From Nereocystis luetkeana (taxonomy: Eukaryota > Sar > Phaeophyceae > Laminariales > Laminariaceae), in contig JARUPZ010000011.1 of assembly GCA_031213475.1 (NCBI GenBank), positions 6,819,622-6,883,621 of the forward strand: a stretch of 64,000 nt of DNA. The letters are read 5' to 3'. Under the pieces are notes generated by a model. The model was not told the DNA's origin, did not search any database, and saw nothing but the letters and a program-made list of their open reading frames with translations. Below, in pieces: positions 54,251-61,205 of this stretch. Each line of letters begins with the position of its first letter. The stretch's first letter is position 1. A program made the translations under genes and the position numbers.

Positions 54251-55515
54251 GTTCCCCTCGCTGCCTCGGCAAGGAATGCTGCGAGGCATGCCCTATCAGG
54301 CTAATGGCGAGTGGGGTAGGTCTTTCTGGCGGGTGTAAGGCCGGACTCACCCTCAAGGAGTGATACCTTCTTGCTGCCGCCTGTGGCCGCGAGGCTCAGG
54401 CGGCAGTAGAGTTGGGTCGTACGTGGTGCGTCAGGCACGGAGACCTACGATTCGCGCGTCTTTTTTAGGCAGCTGCGGCAGAGCAGCAATGCTCAATCGG
54501 GGTGTCCGTGCGCGGAGGCAGGCGCCACCACAGGCCACACTACGGCACAGTCTATTGCGCCGGTAGGAGGCTGGATTCGACGACGAGGGAGGAGGGAGAC
54601 TGAGCGTCGACGTGCGGGGAAGAGACGGATTGACCTCCCCGTGCGCGAGAATTTTATTTTTCAGATCAGAACCGCAAGTGCGAGGAGCATTTTGTTTTTC
54701 AGGATGACGGAGAAAGGGAATCGACTGGAAGGGAATGGCAACGAGTGCACGCGCAAAGGAGCGGGTGGATTGGGCCAAGGTGGTGAGGAGGCCATGAAGA
54801 GCGGCAGGAAGACGGTGGACGGAGACCCATGATCTGCGCGCACACTATCATCACGAGAGAAGCAGTCATAGTTTGTTTTTTCCTGGTTTTGTTTTTCACG
54901 AGGCAGAATAGTATCTACTGGTACTTGTTACTAACGTCGTCACTGGTCTTGGTCGTTTAACGAGTTGTATACCCTTCATGGGGAATAACCTACGCAATTA
55001 TCAGGGACGTGGTATCATAACTATTGTGCTGCACCTTTTTGTGTCAGACAGTCCAGGAAGAGATGGCGATCGTTGATATTCGTGTGGTAGTAAGGTTCGA
55101 TTGCTCCTTTTTTCACTGCATATCCGCGAGTCTTCACTCTGACAGCACTCCAGATAGCAGGCAGGTGTGTTCCTCTTTCGTTTTCACGACTACCGTGCGT
55201 TTCGTACGGTGCAGGCAGCACTTCAGACAGCATCCGCTGTAGTCTGCAGCCACGAGTTGGTTAGAGGTGGGAACGGGGGTACTCTATGTTATAGTTGAGA
55301 GGATATACCCGCGGCCATGTTAGTTCAGTTTGCACATTGGTTTTAGCTCGTGTGCGCTTTCTTCGTCTCGTGTATTTTGAGGCAGCCGAATTTTCGATTT
55401 TTTTCGTTTTTTTCGGATCTTCCTAGGGCTCCAGCACCTTTGTGTGGCCACGGATTCCTTCGTCAGAGAGTTATTTTAATGTGAGAACAACAACAACAAC
55501 AACAACAACAACAAC
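54251..55515 (+). mobile_element. (AAC)n-tailed repeat, full-length copy 6
   Basis: Reverse-complement partner of 5963-7227 over about 1.26 kb, ending GTGAGAAC(AAC)n at 55515. One small insertion (ATTTTA) lies before the tail. The LINE relic starts immediately after the tail. Confidence 0.75.
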
Positions 55516-55523
55516 TGCTGTGT

Positions 55524-56315
55524 ATATACGCAGATTGGACGGGCAGAAGTGTCGAGGTAACGCGTCGACTCCAGAGGGCATGGGCATGCTTCGGACGGTA
55601 TAAGATGGAAATCTATGACCGCCCGGGTGTGCGCCTACGCCTGAAGGTGCCAATGCTGAGAGCCGAGGTGATCGAAACGTTGCTTTACGGTTGCGTTACT
55701 TGGAGCCCGAGCAAGACTGAGTACGGTAGGCTACGGGAGGTCCACCACAAGATGCTCCTCCGATGCATCGGCTGGCGAAAACGAAAGCGCGAAGACCATA
55801 TTCTATCCTATGCTAGCGCGCTTCTCAGGACAAAATCTGAAAGCGTTGAGACAACGGTACGCAGACGTAGGCTCTTGTTTGCGGGCTTTGTGACACGCAT
55901 GGGAGAGAAGCGTCTGCCGAAGAGGGTGATGTTTGGGGAGATGGTTGGGGGTAAGGGTTACTCCGGAGGACAGGAGTGGGACTGGATGAGGTACCTTTAG
56001 GAGGACCTCAAGGAGTTCGGCATCAAGCTCGAAGGGCGGCGCGAGGCAGCACAGAGAGCCGGCAGATGGTTCCGACGGGTCGACGAAGGGGCGGAGGCCT
56101 TCATGCGGAAATGGCATACGGATGAGAAGGAGGCATCGGCAGAACGGCATAGAATAGCTGCAACAACGACCACAGCCGTTGACGCCAACGCGAGTGCGCA
56201 GAATGGCAGGGAAGAGGGGGGGGGCGAAAGGGGGACGAGGGGGAATGGGGGGGGGAGGGGGGGGAGGCGGTCTGCCCAACAGACTGAAGCCTGGTTAGGG
56301 CCATCATCGTCATGA
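55524..56315 (+). pseudogene. LINE 3' end relic with an internal TAG
   Basis: One frame encodes the post-polymerase C-terminus of an endonuclease/reverse transcriptase-type LINE protein: RLQRAWACFGRYKMEIYDRP, MLRAEVIETLLYGCVTWSPS, HHKMLLRCIGWRKRKREDH, LLFAGFVTRMGEKRLPKRV. The pattern LKVxMLRAEVxExLLYGCxTW is characteristic of that region. A TAG at 55998-56000 interrupts WDWMRYL, and the frame continues as EDLKEFGIKLEGRREAAQRA to a TGA at 56313-56315. The upstream polymerase is missing, so this is a 5'-truncated dead copy. The related relic is at 44000-44448. Confidence 0.85.
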
Positions 56316-56434
56316 TGCACTCCCTTCTTTGGGACCCAAGTAACTAGCATGGTGCCATCTGGGCAACGTTGCGTGTCTGTATGCTTCAGTGCCTGCCTTT
56401 CGTCTTTCGTCTTTCCTTTCCCCCCCGCCCGTGA

Positions 56435-59400
56435 TTATCGCTTTTTTGTCCTATCTCGCCACACGGTACACCTCCCGCTAGAGGCGGCGCTCAAAATCGG
56501 ATAAGGCCTTCTAGCCCACTACCGCCGGGTGCGATACCGGGCTCCCGGAACCTGACCACGAGGTTTCGAGACGCTTATCTTGCAGCGGGGAGTTTTGTTC
56601 GGAGGGGGCCCACATCTACGAGGGGTCACAACAGGGCCGGCAGCGCTCAAAGTCGGATAAGGTCTGCTAGCCCACTACCGCCGGGTGCGATACCGGGCTC
56701 CCGTGATTCGAACACGAGGTCCCAAGACGCCCGTCTTACAGCGGGGAGTTTTGTTCGGAGGGGGTCCACAACTACGAGGGGTCATAATAGAGGAGGCGGC
56801 GCTCAAAGCCGGATAAGGACTTCTAGCACACTACCGCCGGGTGTGATACCAGTGACCCGGGATTTGAACCCGAGGTCTCACGACGCTCGCCTTGCAGTGG
56901 GGAGTTTTCTCCGGAGAGGGTCCTCGACTACGAGGGGTCACAATAGGGGAAGGGCAGCCCTCAACGCCGGTGCAACTCCTACGAGGGTAGGGCCTCCTCC
57001 CCCGATGACGCTGGGGGCGACACCGGGCTCTCAGAACCTAAGAGCGGTCTGCCTTCCCCCCCGTCGGAGAGCAAGGAGTGGTCAGCAACGCCAAAGGCCC
57101 AGCGATCCAATGGATGTTGAACCCGTTCCGGAGGAGGCACCTCAAGGGGGAAATGAGACCACTACGGCGAGAGCTAGTTTGGGGGCGAGAGTAGGTGGGT
57201 CAACGCCGACAGAGGAGAGGAGGGAAAACGGTGGACTCGGGAGCTTCGCCCAGCCGGGGATGCTGAGGGGATCCACGCCGGAGAGGCACCAACAGGGGTA
57301 CGTCTCGCCCCGGGTCGGCAATATTGCCCACAACACGGTGAGACCTTCTCTGCAGATGGCACCGGGTGTGGCATCGAGCTCTCTGGACTCGAGCCCTGGG
57401 TCGCAGGACCGACGTCGTGGAGCGAGCAGCTTAACCCGGAGGGGGCTTTGGAGGAGGGGCGCGCCCGCAAGGAGCCAGCAGGGGAGCCGTGCACTTCCCG
57501 TCGATAGTGTTGCTCAAAGTGGGGTGAGGTCTTCTCCCCCACTACCGCCGGGTGCGGAACCGGGCTCCCGGGACCTGAACCCGATGTCTCAAGACGCTCG
57601 TGTTGCGGCTGGGAGCCTTGTCCGGAGGGGGAACTTGGGCGGACTCACATCTTTGAGGAGCCAGTTGGGGTACGGGGCAGCTTTCGTCGACGGTGGAGCT
57701 CACACTAGGGTAGGGTTTCCTACTCCGCTACCAATGGGGGCGGCACAGGCTTCTCAAGACCCAAGAGCGGTCGCCCCCCCCCTTGTTCAGGAGGAGACAT
57801 CGCACGAGGACGATGCACCTAGCACGGATAGAGTTAGGGTAGAAGTGAGAGGGGGTCTCCATCGCACCAAAAGCGGTACCACGGTTGGAAGAGGTCCCAA
57901 CGGAGCGGCGGCGCAACTCGGACCGTCCACAAGGGCGGTAACAACAATAGACGAACGGTGGCGGGCCACGACGAGAGTACCTGCAGAGGACCTTATATCC
58001 ACCAGGACAAGGGCTCGCACCCGGATAGCCGCTAGGGCCGTCGCACAATCATCGGAGGAGGAGGAAAGACGCCAACCTCCCACCGAGTTGCTTCACGGAT
58101 CCTCCCGTCAGCAGCCAACGACGACGCAGCTTACGTCATCGATAGCACTTTTGGAGCCGGCACCGTCGTCGCCGGAACCATCTCCGGATACACCCCGTTC
58201 AGCACAGCGGGCGCGAGAAACCACGCAACCACCGACGGCAACGGGTGCGGGGACTCCCTTGACGACCCCCCTTCCGCTTGAGGTACCCGCCATGGAAGGT
58301 TCGCCGCCGTCGCCACCATCCCCGCCACCGCGTCTACCGACAACTACTCGTCCCTCGACAGACACACCACTTCTGACGCCGGACATGATCCTTGCGCTCG
58401 AATCGTCAATGCAGTCAGCGGCTAGAACGGCACAGTTGGCGCCACCAAGTTCATCACAACCGACGTGCGCATCGACACAGGGTGGAGGAAGTTCGGAACC
58501 CGCGCTGACGTCCGAACCACCGCCATCGTCACCACGGCCACCATTGCAGACGTCAGCAGAAAGAGGGCAGCCCCAGCAGGAGACTTCGGAAGACTGCTGC
58601 GTGTGCTACGAGGCCTTGGTGGCCCCGATGGTATATCTAGGGAACTATCCTCACCGGCTGCACCTACCGTGCTACGCCGCACTTCGTGTTAGGGCAGGGG
58701 CCGACCTGCCCTGCCCGGCGTGTCGGGCGACCGCAACAGTTGGCGAAGCCGACGGGATGGCGTCCCGTCAGCACAGTGACGAGATTATGACAGAGGCCCT
58801 CGCGATCGCGCAGCAGGAGATACCGGCCGAGAGGGGAAGGGGGGCATCGACAAGGACCACAGGGGGCGAGAGGGGCGAACGATTGGTATGTAGCATTTGC
58901 CATGGACTGGTTGAGGAGACTGAACGCGTACAGGTGTCCTGCTCGTGCGACGTGCATCGCCGCTGCGCTTTAGGCTTTTGCGAGGGCGCAATCCCTCGAG
59001 CCAGATTCATCGGCGAGGCACGCCAAGTCACGTGCCCGAACCCCGCCCTACACGAAGTTCAACAAGAGGTGGACCTCCGCCCCCTCCTGCAACAGATTCG
59101 TACTATTGGCAGGTCGGCGGACACGCAGGACGAACGCGATTTAGTGAACAGGGTCACCGTTGCCGAGAACCGCCTTCGGAGCAGGACCCACATTGTGCCG
59201 GAAAGGGTGGGCTTGACACTGAACGCTACAGCGCGAGACGAGGAGAACCTCTCTTGGGTCTGGCGTAGCACGATTACACAACCGTATGCGCTATGTGGGG
59301 TCTGCGACAGGACTATGGAAGACGACGAGAGGTTTTCTTTCTCCGGTTGGCTCGTCCACAGGAGATGTGCCGTTGAAAGCGTAGAGGGAGCAGACAATAG

Positions 59401-60295
59401 GGGAGACGACCGGTTTGGGGTAGCCATTCGGGAAGTAACAGGACCGTCGCGTCGGAGAACGTTCCTCCTCACGGAAATTCTGCCGAGGATCCATCTGAGG
59501 TACGACCGCGCTTCCGATCGGGGAGCCTATCAACAGCGTCAGTTGGAAATCCTATGGCGATCGGTGATCTCGGGTGTGGAGGAGGCCACAAGCCAGGACG
59601 AAGGCCGCCAGCAAGTACAAGGAGGGAGGGGAGATTACGCCGAAACATCGTGCACCTATTGCGGCCAGGTTTTAGATGACTCTGCTGGAGAGTCGGGGGG
59701 CAGCCACGTGCGAGTACCTATCCCGTGCGCCCACGGAGGGTTTGTGCATGCACGCTGCATGCTGGACCGGGCAGATCGCATCGCGAGAGGGCATGCCGAC
59801 CCGAGGTCCTGCGTAGTGTGCCAGTCGTCGTGGCCGGAGGGGGGCAGGCCACCCCACCCGGCGGAACGTGCCAGAGGGCTGCCCATGTCCGAGCAGGGGG
59901 GGAGGTGGGCGGCGGTGAGTAGTGCCCTGCAGTTCGCCGCCCTCCTTGAGCGGAGTGACCTCGGCGCGGAGTCAGCCAGTTACGTGACGAACGGGGTTCA
60001 CAACACGTTCGAGCACATGGTGAGTGCCCTGGGGAGAAGCCCAACCTCTTCGTTCGTGTTGTGCTCCCTTTTCAGCGATGCGCTGGATCTACCGCAACAG
60101 GCCTACCTCGGTTTCCCCCGAACGAGGGAATGGGAAGCGGCGGCCGCCCACTATCGTACGCTGTCCGTCGCGTACGGCATCCGACCCCAGAACGTACTAC
60201 TCCGACTCCCAAACCGGAGGCTCTACATTGGACCTCATGTCCAAGAGTATCTGGCGGGCCTTGACGCCGAATGGGAAGAACGACTGACGAGGTGA
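56435..60295 (+). CDS. Non-LTR retrotransposon polyprotein, 5' part: repeats and RING-like zinc modules
   Basis: Open from just after a TGA at 56432-56434 to the TGA at 60293-60295. There is no ATG until about 57002, so the true start is uncertain or lost. It begins with three 52-aa repeats (SPLPPGAIPGSR, SFVRRG-TRGHNR), followed by more degenerate copies and a Pro/Ser/Thr-rich linker. Cys-rich modules follow. Module 1: CCVCYEALVAPMVYLGNYPH, then LPCY and CPAC (RING-like). Module 2: CSICHGLVEETERVQVSCSC with VHRRC and TCP. Module 3: CGVCDRTMEDDERFSF with HRRC. Module 4: CTYCGQVLDD, IPCAHGGFVHARCMLDRAD, CVVCQSSWP. After these comes a conserved SSALQFAALLE, HNTFEHMVSALGRSPTSSF, GFPRTREWEAAAAHYR, EYLAGLDAEWEERLTR block. 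The stop is a mutated Trp codon, as the downstream duplicate shows. The RING-like modules could act as E3 ligases or as nucleic-acid binding knuckles. Neither can be decided here. Confidence 0.75.
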   Translation, partial: LSLFCPISPHGTPPARGGAQNRIRPSSPLPPGAIPGSRNLTTRFRDAYLAAGSFVRRGPTSTRGHNRAGSAQSRIRSASPLPPGAIPGSRDSNTRSQDARLTAGSFVRRGSTTTRGHNRGGGAQSRIRTSSTLPPGVIPVTRDLNPRSHDARLAVGSFLRRGSSTTRGHNRGRAALNAGATPTRVGPPPPMTLGATPGSQNLRAVCLPPRRRARSGQQRQRPSDPMDVEPVPEEAPQGGNETTTARASLGARVGGSTPTEERRENGGLGSFAQPGMLRGSTPERHQQGYVSPRVGNIAHNTVRPSLQMAPGVASSSLDSSPGSQDRRRGASSLTRRGLWRRGAPARSQQGSRALPVDSVAQSGVRSSPPLPPGAEPGSRDLNPMSQDARVAAGSLVRRGNLGGLTSLRSQLGYGAAFVDGGAHTRVGFPTPLPMGAAQASQDPRAVAPPLVQEETSHEDDAPSTDRVRVEVRGGLHRTKSGTTVGRGPNGAAAQLGPSTRAVTTIDERWRATTRVPAEDLISTRTRARTRIAARAVAQSSEEEERRQPPTELLHGSSRQQPTTTQLTSSIALLEPAPSSPEPSPDTPRSAQRARETTQPPTATGAGTPLTTPLPLEVPAMEGSPPSPPSPPPRLPTTTRPSTDTPLLTPDMILALESSMQSAARTAQLAPPSSSQPTCASTQGGGSSEPALTSEPPPSSPRPPLQTSAERGQPQQETSEDCCVCYEALVAPMVYLGNYPHRLHLPCYAALRVRAGADLPCPACRATATVGEADGMASRQHSDEIMTEALAIAQQEIPAERGRGASTRTTGGERGERLVCSICHGLVEETERVQVSCSCDVHRRCALGFCEGAIPRARFIGEARQVTCPNPALHEVQQEVDLRPLLQQIRTIGRSADTQDERDLVNRVTVAENRLRSRTHIVPERVGLTLNATARDEENLSWVWRSTITQPYALCGVCDRTMEDDERFSFSGWLVHRRCAVESVEGADNRGDDRFGVAIREVTGPSRRRTFLLTEILPRIHLRYDRASDRGAYQQRQLEILWRSVISGVEEATSQDEGRQQVQGGRGDYAETSCTYCGQVLDDSAGESGGSHVRVPIPCAHGGFVHARCMLDRADRIARGHADPRSCVVCQSSWPEGGRPPHPAERARGLPMSEQGGRWAAVSSALQFAALLERSDLGAESASYVTNGVHNTFEHMVSALGRSPTSSFVLCSLFSDALDLPQQAYLGFPRTREWEAAAAHYRTLSVAYGIRPQNVLLRLPNRRLYIGPHVQEYLAGLDAEWEERLTR
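56480..56960 (+). repeat. 156-bp coding tandem repeat, three clear units
   Basis: GCTCAAA-TCGGATAAGG recurs at 56489, 56645 and 56801, a spacing of exactly 156 bp (52 codons). Each unit also carries CTACCGCCGGGTGCGATACC and GGGGAGTTTTGTTCGGAGGG. More diverged units continue to about 57800. Confidence 0.9.
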
Positions 60296-61205
60296 ACCCT
60301 CGGTGTCCAAAGGGCGCTGGAGGCAGGTGCACGCTGCCTCCTTTTCCGACGCCGGTGGCGGCCCCACCGGAGCGGACGGACTCGGCGCAGGGGGACGACC
60401 GGTTAGCAAGGGGGCAGCATGGACAGAGAGGTGCCGCTCCAGGTTCGCCAGAGAGCCGAGAGATCACAAGGGACACCGCGCTAGTAGGCCTATGTATCTA
60501 TTGCGGTGAGGACATAGAAAACTCAGATAGGAATCCAGAGGTCGACCATCTGAGGACAACCATCACTTGTGACCATGACAACGGACAGTTGGTACACGCC
60601 GGCTGCATGCTGGATCGTGCGGAACGCCTCGCATGTGGGCACACAGACCCGCGGCCATGCGTCGAGTGTGGCTCTGAATGGCCCGTAAGAACCCGACCTC
60701 CCCATCCGGCAGAATTAACCGAGGACCTTCCCAGGCCACGGCCGGGGGGAAGGTGGTCGGCAGTAGGAGGTGCCCTGCAGTTCGCCGAACTTCTTGAGGA
60801 GGAGGGCACCCAGCTGGTACCGGCCAGTTATGTGACGACTGGTCATCACCACACGTTCGAGCACATGGTGAGAACCCATGGAAGGAGCCCAACCTCTTCG
60901 TTCCTGCTGTGCTCCCTGTTCAGCGATGCCCTGGGCATGCCTCAAGCGGCTTACCTCGACTTCCCCCGCACGAGGGAATGGCAAGCGGCCGCCGCCGACT
61001 ACCGTGAGCGTTTTGCCGCGCACGCCATCCGACCGAGGGATATCATGCTCCGACTCCCAAATCGGAGGATCTACATCGCACCACAAGCCCAAGAGTTTCT
61101 GGCAGGCCTCCATGCCGAATGGGAGGAACGCCTGACTAGGTGGACCCTCGGGGTCCGAAATGCATTGGAGGCAGGTGACGTGGTGCCTCCTTTTCGGACG
61201 GCAGT
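59651..61205 (+). repeat. Internal tandem duplication, 842-bp offset, in the retrotransposon
   Basis: TGCACCTATTGCGG (59651) and TGTATCTATTGCGG (60493), and GCCGAATGGGAAGAACG and GCCGAATGGGAGGAACG, are each 842 bp apart. The proteins align throughout (FEHMV-x-x-x-GRSPTSSF-LCSLFSDAL). The downstream copy keeps TGG and an intact frame where the upstream copy has TGA and lacks one base. Confidence 0.92.

Noticed and set aside
28384..55515. CRISPR-like arrays
   Set aside because: Regular short repeats here are microsatellites or minisatellites without unique spacers, in a eukaryotic genome.
56699..56760. tRNA-like GATTCGAACACGAGG string
   Set aside because: It is part of the 156-bp coding repeat and recurs in diverged form in each unit, with no cloverleaf.
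60271..60295. Programmed -1 frameshift between the retrotransposon ORFs
   Set aside because: The tandem duplicate shows the ancestral frame was continuous. A point mutation plus a 1-nt deletion explains the split, and I see no slippery heptamer at the overlap.
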